Below, in pieces: positions 1-8,298 of a stretch of DNA of 64,000 bases; positions within the stretch are counted from its first letter, which is position 1; each line of letters begins with the position of its first letter. A model generated the notes under the pieces. That model saw only the letters and a program-made list of their open reading frames with translations, was not told where the DNA came from and did not search any database. A program made the position numbers and the translations under genes. This stretch comes from Motiliproteus sp036960175 (GTDB lineage Bacteria; Pseudomonadota; Gammaproteobacteria; Pseudomonadales; Balneatricaceae), in the NCBI GenBank assembly GCA_036960175.1, contig JBALWH010000002.1, positions 1 to 64,000 on the forward strand. Reading direction: 5' to 3'.

Positions 1-8
1 TACGTTAG

Positions 9-494
9 AAAGAGGGCGACCATTCCATTAAGAAAGGCAATCAATGGCACTTTGGATTGAAAGCCCATATTGGCGTCGATGCCAGGACCGGGCTAACGCA
101 CAGTTTTACGACCACCGCTGCCAATGAACACGATCTCAATCAAGCTGAAAATTTACTGCATGGTGATGAGGACTTTATCTTCGCCGACGCCGGTTATCGT
201 GGCGCAGAGAAGCGAGACGAGCTGAAAGACATTGATGTCGACTGGCGCATCGCGGAGCAGCCAGGGAAAGTGAGAGCGTGGAAAAAACACCCGAGGATCA
301 ACAAAGTTCTGATTAATATTGAATACATGAAAGCCAGCGTAAGAGCTAAGGTTGAGCATCCATTCCGGATAATCAAATGTCCGTTCGGGTTCACCAAAGC
401 GCGTTATCGGGGCATGGCTAAGAACGACAGCAAACTGGCTATGCTGTTTGCTCTGGCGAATATCGTCAGAGTGAGTCAAATGGTCAAAACATAG
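9..494 (+). mobile_element. IS5-type transposase, C-terminal remnant
   Basis: The frame is open from base 9 to the stop at 492-494 and encodes the C-terminal part of an IS4/IS5-type DDE transposase. The segment KKGNQWHFGLKAHIGVDA, an AxAGYRGAEKR block and the C-terminal HPFRIIKCPFGFTKARYRG block are characteristic; the last contains the catalytic Glu region. A TAG in the same frame at 6-8 means the reading frame is broken at or just before the window edge, so this copy is probably inactive unless a frameshift lies there. No terminal inverted repeat could be identified downstream. The N-terminal third lies outside the window or is lost. Confidence 0.8.
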
Positions 495-578
495 GATCAG
501 TGCGTCTGGATGCCGGTAAAAAGGTATCCAGGCACTGAAAATCGAACAGGAAGTGGGTGATTATCTGGTAAATCAACC

Positions 579-794
579 TTAATGGGTCGGCATGGTTAAA
601 AAGCCGGACTTAATCGTACGTTCCTTAGCTGCTTTTTTGATTGATACATACAATTCTCGATATTGAACGGCAATTGGATTTAACTCATTTAGCCGACCTA
701 GCGAAATTGTTTTTTGCGCACCTACCGCTTGATCAAGTTCATTTGTAGCCAGAACATAGAATCTCCATTGATCCAAATTTAGGGGATCTATGGT
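579..794 (-). pseudogene. Orphan C-terminal fragment of an unknown protein
   Basis: The minus-strand frame is open from a stop at 795-797 and has no good start of its own. It reads as the end of a larger protein: after PLNLDQWRFYVLATNELD it continues with a QKTISLGRLNELNP block. This 'W-x-FYVL-x-T...QKTISL' pattern is one I associate with C-termini of large accessory-region proteins, but I cannot name the family. The body of the gene is missing, and the IS5-type remnant lies beyond its 3' end. I treat it as a decayed remnant; an internal start giving a 65-residue peptide is possible but unlikely. Confidence 0.5.
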
Positions 795-813
795 TCACAT
801 ACACCCTCGAAAA

Positions 814-1791
814 TCACTGGAGCTTCAGGTTATCTTTGATTTTTATAAACTTGATTTTCTTTGATTCAAAACCTTGAGACAAGCTGATAGTAGCTTCATA
901 CATCTTTGCCGACCCGCTTTTTAAGTATGCAGTTGTTTTTTCAACATTATTCCTAAAACTAACATTTTGATTAGATATCGGATCCCAAACAACGCGCTTA
1001 CCTTCTATTATTTTTTTGCTGGCCCACTTTTTTGAAATACTTTTTCCACTTTTCAGGCCTGAAGTAAATCTACCACCAACAGCACTTCTTATATCATAAG
1101 TATTATCCCACTTTGACTTGGTATAACGACCAGCACTTTTAACTTTTGAACCTACCAGTTTTGCTACGTGCTTTGACCTATCATTTATCCCTGAAACGAG
1201 AGGAGCTCCTTTATCATAGTAACCTACCAATACCTGCCTACCATCAGAAGCTCTCGCTTTAGCAGAGGAAAGTAAAGCTTTACTTTTCGTAGACAAGTTA
1301 CTAACACCACTCTTCCCTTTATCAAAACCTGAGGCTATTTTCTCTCCAATTTTTCTCTCATTAATATAACCTTTTGTATTTTTGTATCCTTCCCGAATAT
1401 TTCTATTTGTTGTCTGATAAATTTTACCTGTTTTATCCTGAGCTATACGAGCTTGTTCTTTAGCTCTTCGAGCCTTTTGAGTAGCAATCTTCCTAATTCG
1501 AATAGCCTCTTCTCTGGCCTTTCTTGCTTTATTTGATGCAATATCCTTAGCTCTTCGTGCTTTCTCTTTTGCTCTTCTCGCGCTTTCTTTTGTCTTCTGG
1601 TAAGACTTACTAGCCTTGTTTTTTGCTTTCTTGTAATTTCTTGCCGTACTATCTTTTGCCCGTTTAAATTTTTTTCCGGCTGAGCTTTTAAAGTTGCTTA
1701 CCGAGTCTCGCCACCCCGCCTCCACTTCATGCGAGGTGGTGATAGTGATGGAACAAATCAGAATATAAAAAAATATAGTCCAAGTTCTCAT
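814..1791 (-). CDS. Predicted secreted, highly basic Lys/Ala-rich protein
   Basis: This encodes 325 residues starting with a hydrophobic stretch (about residues 5-20) that looks like a Sec signal peptide, probably cleaved near EVEA-GW. Residues about 30-130 are a run of charged, Lys/Arg/Ala-rich heptad-like sequence (repeats of KAKxK and RRAKE), suggesting a long helix or coiled coil. The rest is Ser/Gly/Lys-rich with no recognised domain. The ATG overlaps the stop of the upstream SH3b gene by 4 bp, so the two genes are translationally coupled. The high positive charge could suit binding to nucleic acid, murein or lipopolysaccharide; that is inference. No homologue was recognised. Confidence 0.7.
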   Translation of the reverse strand: MRTWTIFFYILICSITITTSHEVEAGWRDSVSNFKSSAGKKFKRAKDSTARNYKKAKNKASKSYQKTKESARRAKEKARRAKDIASNKARKAREEAIRIRKIATQKARRAKEQARIAQDKTGKIYQTTNRNIREGYKNTKGYINERKIGEKIASGFDKGKSGVSNLSTKSKALLSSAKARASDGRQVLVGYYDKGAPLVSGINDRSKHVAKLVGSKVKSAGRYTKSKWDNTYDIRSAVGGRFTSGLKSGKSISKKWASKKIIEGKRVVWDPISNQNVSFRNNVEKTTAYLKSGSAKMYEATISLSQGFESKKIKFIKIKDNLKLQ

Positions 1792-2348
1792 TGGAGAGCC
1801 CCCACATTGAAAACCTCTATATAATTTCCGTGCACAAACCCATTAGCGTTAACGCTTTCGATTAGAAACCATCCATTCTCTAATATTGTGACTATTTTAA
1901 CTAGATCCCCTGAAACCAAAGATCCAATCTTACTTTTATCCTTTGAAGGTCCCTCTCTGACATTAAGTTTTTTGGTATTTAGCAAGCCGTATAGAGAATT
2001 GCTATCAGGAGCAATGACCGCAGAAGTTTTCTCTGAAACCCACTCGTTCTTCTTGTCATTTATCTTAAACCAAACAAAATCATCAACCTCTCTGATCCCA
2101 TATATCTCCAAGACACTGAATTGATCTAGAGAATGAGAAACGTTTCCTTTTACTATTTTTGGTGATGTTCTGATGTTGCTTTTCAACGTAGTTATAATCA
2201 CGTTACTCCCTATTAGCTTTTTGAGCTCAGGGGGAGTGCTATCGTGAACAAACGAGAAATAGGATATGGCTAGAACCGATACGAAAATGATGGCAGCTAT
2301 CTGTGCTTTCAAAAAGAGATCTTCCCTGACGACCCATCTTGACCGCAA
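1788..2348 (-). CDS. Membrane-anchored protein with two SH3b-like domains
   Basis: This encodes 186 residues. Residues about 13-33 (AQIAAIIFVSVLAISYFSFV) form one membrane anchor; the rest would lie in the periplasm. Two bacterial SH3 (SH3b) units follow: one at about 47-105 (SNIRTSPKIV ... WVSEKT) and a clearer one at about 120-180 (LNVREGPSKDKSKIGSLVSGD ... NGFVHGNYIEV). SH3b domains usually bind cell-wall peptides. The only in-frame start is TTG at 2348 (or TTG at 2312), because two tandem TAG codons lie just upstream; the 5' end may therefore be truncated. It overlaps the basic secreted protein downstream, and the pair probably acts together at the envelope. Confidence 0.7.
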   Translation of the reverse strand: MRSRWVVREDLFLKAQIAAIIFVSVLAISYFSFVHDSTPPELKKLIGSNVIITTLKSNIRTSPKIVKGNVSHSLDQFSVLEIYGIREVDDFVWFKINDKKNEWVSEKTSAVIAPDSNSLYGLLNTKKLNVREGPSKDKSKIGSLVSGDLVKIVTILENGWFLIESVNANGFVHGNYIEVFNVGALQ

Positions 2349-2351
2349 CTA

Positions 2352-2552
2352 CTACCATGACATCATACCAAAAGCAAGAGATCCTGTTTTATTATTGACT
2401 AGTGTCAGCAGAAAACCTCTGGATAAGCCCCAACGTGATAAAATAGAGCCACATAAATTGGCGCTTGCAGAGCTGCGGCAGGTAATTGTTCCGTTCCTTT
2501 CCCTAGCCGCAGGGGTTAGGCCAAAGCAAACATCGTCAAATAAATCCAGCAC
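2352..2552 (-). CDS. Small hypothetical ORF, doubtful
   Basis: This is a 66-residue open frame directly upstream of the SH3b gene, ending in GSLAFGMMSW. Its composition is not obviously protein-like, no ribosome binding site is evident, and a plus-strand frame overlaps it. It may be part of a mobile-element end rather than a gene. I list it because it would otherwise be the only content between the SH3b gene and the zinc-ribbon gene. Confidence 0.2.
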   Translation of the reverse strand: MLDLFDDVCFGLTPAARERNGTITCRSSASANLCGSILSRWGLSRGFLLTLVNNKTGSLAFGMMSW

Positions 2553-2751
2553 ACTGCACCACGTTTCTTAACGCTTGCAGCTCAACTTCTCACTTTACAT
2601 AAAAACATTTTGAGCTAACTTAAAAAATCCTATACCCTTTAATCGCTATTCAGCTCGAAATAAGAACAACAAACTTATTATCAGTCTTCGTAGACAGGAT
2701 GATTCAAGCATATAAAAAAACCACTCTAATCAACATATCATCAAATAAATT

Positions 2752-2964
2752 ATGGAACAATTTATGGCTAACTTTAACTCTTGCCCAAACTGCGGACAAA
2801 GTAGTGGTAAAAATAGAAATACTGGCAAAGCTTATGTCGCTGAATGCAAAAAATGTAAAAGCACTATGTGCAACTTATGCGGGGATCATTCCATGTGGAG
2901 TGGTGCAAAGTGCCCTAGATGTGGTTCAACGGATACTAAAGACATCGGAATGATAACTGGGTAA
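2752..2964 (+). CDS. Small zinc-ribbon protein
   Basis: This encodes 70 residues with four CxxC pairs (CPNCG, CKKC, CNLCG, CPRCG), enough ligands for two zinc sites in rubredoxin-like or treble-clef folds. The start is ATG 2752 or the nearby ATG 2764. It stands alone on the plus strand between divergent remnants. Such mini-ribbons serve as DNA, RNA or protein adaptors; nothing in the sequence shows which. The frame at 2699-2953 is a shadow of it. Confidence 0.6.
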   Translation: MEQFMANFNSCPNCGQSSGKNRNTGKAYVAECKKCKSTMCNLCGDHSMWSGAKCPRCGSTDTKDIGMITG

Positions 2965-3005
2965 AGCTACTAATAAAGTAGTCGATATATTTCATCCAAA
3001 AGGGT

Positions 3006-3023
3006 CCTGTATACGTATACAGG
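3006..3023. promoter_or_regulatory. 18-bp perfect palindrome, LexA-box-like
   Basis: The sequence CCTGTATACGTATACAGG is a perfect palindrome and contains CTGT-N8-ACAG, the form of the gammaproteobacterial LexA (SOS) operator. No gene starts close downstream on the plus strand (the next begins at 3656), and the zinc-ribbon gene ends 42 bp before it. It could instead be the stem of a terminator or an operator for an unknown regulator, as no U-run follows. Confidence 0.4.
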
Positions 3024-3203
3024 GCGCTTCATTGGGATTGATGAAATTATAGTATGCGCGGCAATGTAGCGTAAGCACCATTTTTAAAAAATTACTTTTT
3101 CATCGCACAGTTATAGACTGTCGGTCATTTTCAATGAAACTCAGTTAAACTAATAATGTGGCCTACTAGTAAGTCAATTATCTAAACGACTCCTATACTC
3201 AGA

Positions 3204-3353
3204 TCAAGCAATCTTCTTGGTACTCGCGAATTCAACTCTCAAGTACTCTTGAAACACCTTTGGAGTACGACCACGCCCAGTCCATTGAACGACAGCTTGC
3301 CAATAGTGGAGTGTCAACAGAAAGCTTGTCGTTTCTAAGTGCTTCGGAACCTT
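3204..3353 (-). pseudogene. H-NS-like DNA-binding C-terminus, remnant
   Basis: The minus-strand frame is open for about 50 codons between stops and contains QWTGRGRTPKVFQEYL. The core WTGRGRTPK is the DNA-minor-groove loop motif typical of the C-terminal domain of H-NS family proteins. The N-terminal oligomerisation domain is absent and there is no start codon in a good context. I read it as the relic of an H-NS-like gene, a class often carried by plasmids and islands. Confidence 0.5.
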
Positions 3354-3655
3354 TTAATGTTTAGTTTGTACGCGTAGCAGAACCTTGCGGTTGAATCTTG
3401 CGATGGCGGCTTTGTCGCAACTCTTGCCAAAAACGGTCACTGACAAAGCGTCCGGTATGGGCCAGTGGCGGCAATGGCCTTATCCCTCTCTGCCACTCAC
3501 TAGCTAGCGGTCATAACCAGCACAAATGCTAAGAAGCTGATGAAGGGTGTCCAGTTAACTGACCTTATTCATTGATTTCCTGCTTCAACTGTTTAATGTC
3601 TAATATCGGCTGCTGATATGCTTGTCTAGACACCTAGTTCAGAAGGATCTGTTTT

Positions 3656-4843
3656 ATGTTTTCTGCCCCAATTCTTTTTTCAAACGGATCTTCAATCCCT
3701 TTGGAACGTATCCCCTTTGGTGGCGGTTTTGATGAGGCCTGGTTGCAAAACCGCCTCTTTGAGTCACCTGATGCGCTGCCACTTCATGAAATCGATCCCG
3801 GGTACCAACAAGTCGCCCCGTTGTGCATGGAAATGCAGACAGGGGCCGGACCTGTCGACATCCTATACGTTACTCCTCAAGGCCGCTTAGTGATCATAGA
3901 GACGAAGCTCTGGCGCAATCAGGAAGCGCGTAGGGCGGTCGTTGGGCAGATCTTAGATTACGCTCAGGCTCTGATGGGGTGGGATTACTCAGATCTCCAG
4001 CGTGAGGTCAGCCGTCGAACAGGGATCAAGGGAAACAGCCCATTCATACTCGCTCAAAAACGCTTCCCGGATATTGAGGAAAGCACCTTCATAGACTCGG
4101 TATCTCGATCCTTAGAGCAAAGTGATTTTATGCTCATCATCGCTGGTGACGGTATTCGATCTGGTGCCCAAAAAATCGTTAACTTTCTCCAAGACACGGC
4201 ACATATGCGATTTGTTTTGGCAATGATTGAGATCGGAGTTTATCGGATTCCCAATCAAGACCAGTTCTTAATTCAGCCAAGGGTGCTGGTCGAAACACAG
4301 ACAGTTGAACGGGCCTATATCGCTGGTTCTTATGAACAAGACGAAATGCAGTCAAACAGCAATCTACCAAACTCTTCAGATAGCCCGAAATCTAGAGAAG
4401 ACTGGCAGCGCGAATATTATCGTTTTTGGACTGGTTTCTTGGAGGGCCTTCAGCTGGACGAGCCTGATCAGCCTATTCCAAACCCAAACCATACGGGTGA
4501 CGTGAAATTCAACTTGCCAGCCAAAGGCACGTCCGCATGGATCAGGGTTTACTTTTCCAAGAACGATAATGAGGTTGGGTGCTTTGTTCGTATCAGCAAA
4601 GGAGCAGCTGGAGAAGAGTTGTATCAGCAGCTTTTGATGCAGAGAGAGGAGATCAATCTTGAACTGGGTATTGAACCTCGTTGGGATGATGATCGAAAGA
4701 TCATACACAAGATGAAGGTGCCTGGTAGTTGGCCGCCCTTAGACGATAATGAAATCCAGAGCTTCATGAGAGACACGCTGAACAATATGGTCAATGTATT
4801 CAGACCGCGATTTAAGCTGCTGGCGGACAAGGCAGTGTCTTAG
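3656..4843 (+). CDS. PD-(D/E)XK nuclease-like protein with DUF4268-like C-terminus
   Basis: This encodes 395 residues. The N-terminal region holds a PD-(D/E)XK core at about residues 65-105: VDILYVTP for the acidic residue, then VIIETKLWRNQEARRAVVGQ for E-x-K and the following helix. The C-terminal part, about 250-390, starts with a W-rich helix (EDWQREYYRFWTGFLEGL) and resembles DUF4268, a domain often paired with such nuclease folds in defence-type proteins. A spacer of about 30 residues rich in Ser/Asn/Pro separates the two. The ATG at 3656 follows AGAAGGA. No methylase or helicase lies beside it, so it is not an obvious restriction system; the role is inferred as an orphan defence or repair nuclease. 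Confidence 0.7.
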   Translation: MFSAPILFSNGSSIPLERIPFGGGFDEAWLQNRLFESPDALPLHEIDPGYQQVAPLCMEMQTGAGPVDILYVTPQGRLVIIETKLWRNQEARRAVVGQILDYAQALMGWDYSDLQREVSRRTGIKGNSPFILAQKRFPDIEESTFIDSVSRSLEQSDFMLIIAGDGIRSGAQKIVNFLQDTAHMRFVLAMIEIGVYRIPNQDQFLIQPRVLVETQTVERAYIAGSYEQDEMQSNSNLPNSSDSPKSREDWQREYYRFWTGFLEGLQLDEPDQPIPNPNHTGDVKFNLPAKGTSAWIRVYFSKNDNEVGCFVRISKGAAGEELYQQLLMQREEINLELGIEPRWDDDRKIIHKMKVPGSWPPLDDNEIQSFMRDTLNNMVNVFRPRFKLLADKAVS

Positions 4844-5944
4844 AAAAGCTAGGCCGATGTTGGCTGGACTTTCTCATAGCGAACTTTTCGGATCGTTAGA
4901 TCTGACTGATATTAGCAAGCTCTAACGGTCTCCAATGGGCCAGCAAGAGCCCCTATTCGAAATAGCGTGCGGAATGTTGGCCGTCAGCACTTCATGAAAA
5001 TGCTGCATGAACTGTAGCAGTGGATGAGTCAGTAACGATGACGGCTAAGTCGCATCCAGCGACCATACTGGTCTCGCCTGCTTTGGTCGGTAGCATCTAC
5101 TTTCTGGTCATCGGTACCGGCAGTACCGCTGTGTCACATCATGAAGCATTTTCACCGAGTACTTGGCGACCTCGATACCATACATTTTTATCGTAGGTAT
5201 TCCTGCTCTCTCTTTTCGCGTGGTAGAGATTTCAGCTGTATCGACATAAGGGACATTTTCCTTTCGCTCACATCAAAACTGCATAGATATACGAACACAG
5301 AAAGCAGACGACCCCCAAGCCATTTTTATAGCCTTTCCCTCCCCGTACTCTCTTAGGTAGACGGGTGTCCACTTTGGCTGGGGCAGGTCACCTAGGACTG
5401 GGACCCGATACCGAATGTTTACAAATTCTGGCTCGGGCGATCAGCAATGTACCCGTTGCCGACTTTGCCCATCAGATTGGCAGGCTGATGAAAATCGAAT
5501 TGTCTCGAAGCGGTATGTCAGCCTCGAGAAGGGTACCGACCACGGGCCGCAGAGGTTAGATCGAAGAAGGAAAAAGCACTACCGCGTATCCGCCAAACGC
5601 TCACACAGATCATACGGGTCACAGCCAGCCTTCTTTTAACGATTCAAGCGAGTTTCCAGATACAGAGGCATTGATAAGTATCGTGGTTGCCAAAGTGCCC
5701 GACAGTGTCACCCCCGGTTTCATCGTTAGATCAGCGCTTCGTCCTGTGCCTCGACCCTATCAAGTTGTTCATGGGGAATTCAAAATGGAATTATTTGAAG
5801 GTCATTAACTTTGCGTACCACCGTTGCGGCAGGTAATCTGCGTATACAGTTTTCTGTTTAGATGCATAGGTTTAACTCGCTGATTTAGTAGATGGGTGGG
5901 TCAATGATGAGAGGCCCACACAGGCCGGCTTTAAGGGATAGTAA
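4844..5944. other. 1.1-kb stretch without a supported gene
   Basis: Only short open frames of 60-80 codons occur here, without ribosome binding sites or recognisable motifs, on both strands. I see no transposase motif, tRNA or strong hairpin. The stretch is most likely decayed DNA between accessory modules and includes the promoter region of the channel-like gene, for which I could not place a convincing -35/-10 pair. Confidence 0.4.
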
Positions 5945-7840
5945 ATGCCTTATTTTCTTTTGAGTAAACACTGGAGGCGTTCTTTTAGTGGCGCTAATAA
6001 ATTCTTCAATAGCCTGGCAGGTAAGTGCTTTTTTATTTTTTTAATTATATGTATCTTTCTTCTTTCAGGGACATTGCTGGCTACTTTTGTACTAGAGATG
6101 GTACCCGGCGATGCTTTGTGGTGGTCTTGGTCGCATTTGATTGACCCTGGTTTTATTTCGGAGGATCAACACCCTATCAAAAGAAGGGTTTTGGGGAGTG
6201 TATTTGCTGTTTTAGGCTTGGCGGTTATTGCTGGTGCTGTTCTGAGCCTGGTTGAAGAGATTGCACGCCGCAGTCTCAAGTCCGTCTTGAGTGGTCGCCT
6301 GCCCAAAAATCTATCAGGTCATACAATCATTTTCGGTGTGGGGGGGCGTCTCGGTTCCTTTTGTGAGTATTTATTAAAGATAAACGAAACCAAGGGTGAA
6401 GCTGACCTTTTGCTTGTTGTGCCATTGGCAAGTGATATGTCGGCGATCCAGAATCAATGCGGTCCAAATGTTTTTGCTACTGTTGGAAGGATGCAGGATG
6501 AAGGAGATCGTAGCAAGTTGTGTATGAAAAGGGCGCGCCGCTTGATCCTGCTGAAAGAGGACACCTCTGACGCTGGAACAATGCTTGCCCTGCTGAATGA
6601 GTTAATCGTTGACAAGGCGTTCTTGGGTTTTTCTGGTAAAAACGCCCCCCCTCCCATCGATGTTTATCTTGAAGTCGAGTCTGGTAGCCAGGCATCAGTT
6701 ATGCGGCACATTATAAATAGTATGAACATCGGCAAGAAAAACATTCGTGTTCATATCATCAATAGCACTGAATCTTCTGCCCGCTTAGCATTAAGAGAAC
6801 ATCCTCTCGATTGTAAACCTACTGCAGCAGATGCTGACGCTCGCGTGACACTTATCATTGATGGTTGGAATGGTTTTGCACAAGCTCTCTTTTTTCAGGC
6901 ATTAAGAGTTGCTTATTATCCATCGAGACCGACGCGCATAGTTGTCGTTGATGAAGCCATCCCGTACGTGAAGAACTTGATACAGCAGGCCAGTCCAGCG
7001 CTGCTTAAAAATACTGATCCATACCTGCAGGAAATGTTGGAAATTTCATTTATTGAGTCTAGTCAGCAACTTGTGAACTTGGACTTTAACAACAATGGAT
7101 GCGTCACTATTGCAGTGTGCGGCAGTGATAACGACCAGGTCATTGCGCGCACAATAGCATATCAACAACAGCCACTTCCCGGCTTACATCAGGTTTATAT
7201 TGAAACTCCCGACAATTCAGGTTATCGAAAGACCTTGGAATACTTATCGACACCCGGCATCGAACTTATCCTTGTTGGCTCAAAATCCGAAACCTTTGAA
7301 TTGGCTGAATGGCTTGATGCCCCTGCGAAACTTCTCCATCTTCGCTACCTTGAACAACGTGAATCGAGAGGAGAGCGCCTTGAGTCTGTAAGTGGTGGAT
7401 ATGTTAGCAAGAGCGATTACGATTGGGATAATCTTGACGAAGTCCGACATGACTGGAATCGTGCTTCTGCGGACCATGTTGAGATTAAAATAAGAGCGCT
7501 GGCTGATTTTTACGGGTTGCCCAGGGAGTTTCGGCGAAGCGCTTCGGGCAAGCTGATGATGAGTGAAGAACTGTCGAAAAATGTCATGGGCATGATCGAT
7601 CACGTTGCACGGACTCCGCACGAATTTCGTGATGATGTCGAATTGTTGGCAAGGATTGAGCATGACCGGTGGTCGGGGGAGAGGTTTGCTGAGGGCTGGG
7701 CCTTTGGGGTGGCTAAGGATGAAAAAGCGAAGCTGTCACCGTACTTGGTAGATTATCGCGAATTGTCAGAGGAAATAAAAAGATACGATCGTGAAGCCGT
7801 CGTTGAAGTTTTGCAGCATTTTATTGCTGAAGGTTGCTGA
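5945..7840 (+). CDS. CASTOR/POLLUX-like channel protein with RCK-type domains and RyR domain
   Basis: This encodes 631 residues. Two predicted membrane helices (about 28-50 and 80-104) flank a W-rich segment (EMVPGDALWWSWSHLIDPG) placed like a pore loop, as in CASTOR/POLLUX-type and other RCK-gated channels. A Rossmann RCK/TrkA-N-like domain starts at about 120 (HTIIFGVGGRLGSF), a second near 295, and a third nucleotide-fold-like segment near 385. The last 65 residues form a RyR domain (ryanodine-receptor repeat): IEHDRWSGERFAEGWAFG, then LSPYLVDYRELSEEIKRYDR. The start ATG 5945 follows AAGGGA. By family the protein should be a ligand-controlled ion channel in the inner membrane; the RyR domain is probably a ligand or partner sensor. 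It sits on the same strand upstream of the STAND ATPase gene, and a functional link is inferred, not shown. Confidence 0.75.
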   Translation: MPYFLLSKHWRRSFSGANKFFNSLAGKCFFIFLIICIFLLSGTLLATFVLEMVPGDALWWSWSHLIDPGFISEDQHPIKRRVLGSVFAVLGLAVIAGAVLSLVEEIARRSLKSVLSGRLPKNLSGHTIIFGVGGRLGSFCEYLLKINETKGEADLLLVVPLASDMSAIQNQCGPNVFATVGRMQDEGDRSKLCMKRARRLILLKEDTSDAGTMLALLNELIVDKAFLGFSGKNAPPPIDVYLEVESGSQASVMRHIINSMNIGKKNIRVHIINSTESSARLALREHPLDCKPTAADADARVTLIIDGWNGFAQALFFQALRVAYYPSRPTRIVVVDEAIPYVKNLIQQASPALLKNTDPYLQEMLEISFIESSQQLVNLDFNNNGCVTIAVCGSDNDQVIARTIAYQQQPLPGLHQVYIETPDNSGYRKTLEYLSTPGIELILVGSKSETFELAEWLDAPAKLLHLRYLEQRESRGERLESVSGGYVSKSDYDWDNLDEVRHDWNRASADHVEIKIRALADFYGLPREFRRSASGKLMMSEELSKNVMGMIDHVARTPHEFRDDVELLARIEHDRWSGERFAEGWAFGVAKDEKAKLSPYLVDYRELSEEIKRYDREAVVEVLQHFIAEGC

Positions 7841-7860
7841 AGGTTGCTGAAGGTTGCTGA
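7824..7860 (+). repeat. 10-bp tandem repeat across a stop codon
   Basis: The unit ttgctgaagg occurs three times followed by ttgctga. The stop codon of the channel-like gene (7838-7840) lies inside the array, so expansion or contraction would alter only the C-terminal residues and the 3' untranslated sequence. It looks like replication slippage. Confidence 0.85.
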
Positions 7861-8298
7861 TGGCACTGTTGCTAGATCTTAAAAACTACCCTTAGGCCAT
7901 AGAGTAATGAAAAAACACTGCCTGTCGATGTTGCCTTCGCGGAAGACCAATACTGCTTGTTCGACCCTGGAGAAATCTGTTCAATACTCTGCTGGCAATG
8001 CCATTGCCCGTAGCGTGCATGGATAAGTATGGCCGATACCATTGGCAACTTTCGTGCGAACATATGCTCCCGTTTTACCCACTACAGATAGTCAGTTGGA
8101 CCACGATGTTAAAAAGGCGACGGGCCCCCTTAAATCATGCAAAGCATGGCATACCTATCTTGAAGGTTATGTGTAGTATTTTAATGATTCTGGACGTTTC
8201 GGGGAGATACGCGGCCTTGATTTATCCAAGTTAATGGGCTCTTCCCGATAAGAATAAACAGCAAAAATCATTCCCGTAACGTCACTAGGGGGGCTTTT
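7841..8298. other. Intergenic stretch between channel-like and STAND genes
   Basis: This is 458 bp without a convincing gene. One 36-codon open stretch (7903-8010) has protein-like composition (PVDVAFAEDQYCLFDPGE), and a 78-codon frame starts at 7998 in another phase; neither has a ribosome binding site or known motif. They could be remains of a small gene lost between the two large ones. I saw no strong terminator, so co-transcription of the large genes remains possible. Confidence 0.35.

Noticed and set aside
2266..2571. 101-codon plus-strand frame
   Set aside because: Overlaps the SH3b gene start on the other strand and shows no motif.
5141..5640. Several 60-75-codon plus-strand frames
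   Set aside because: Overlapping frames without ribosome binding sites or protein-like composition.
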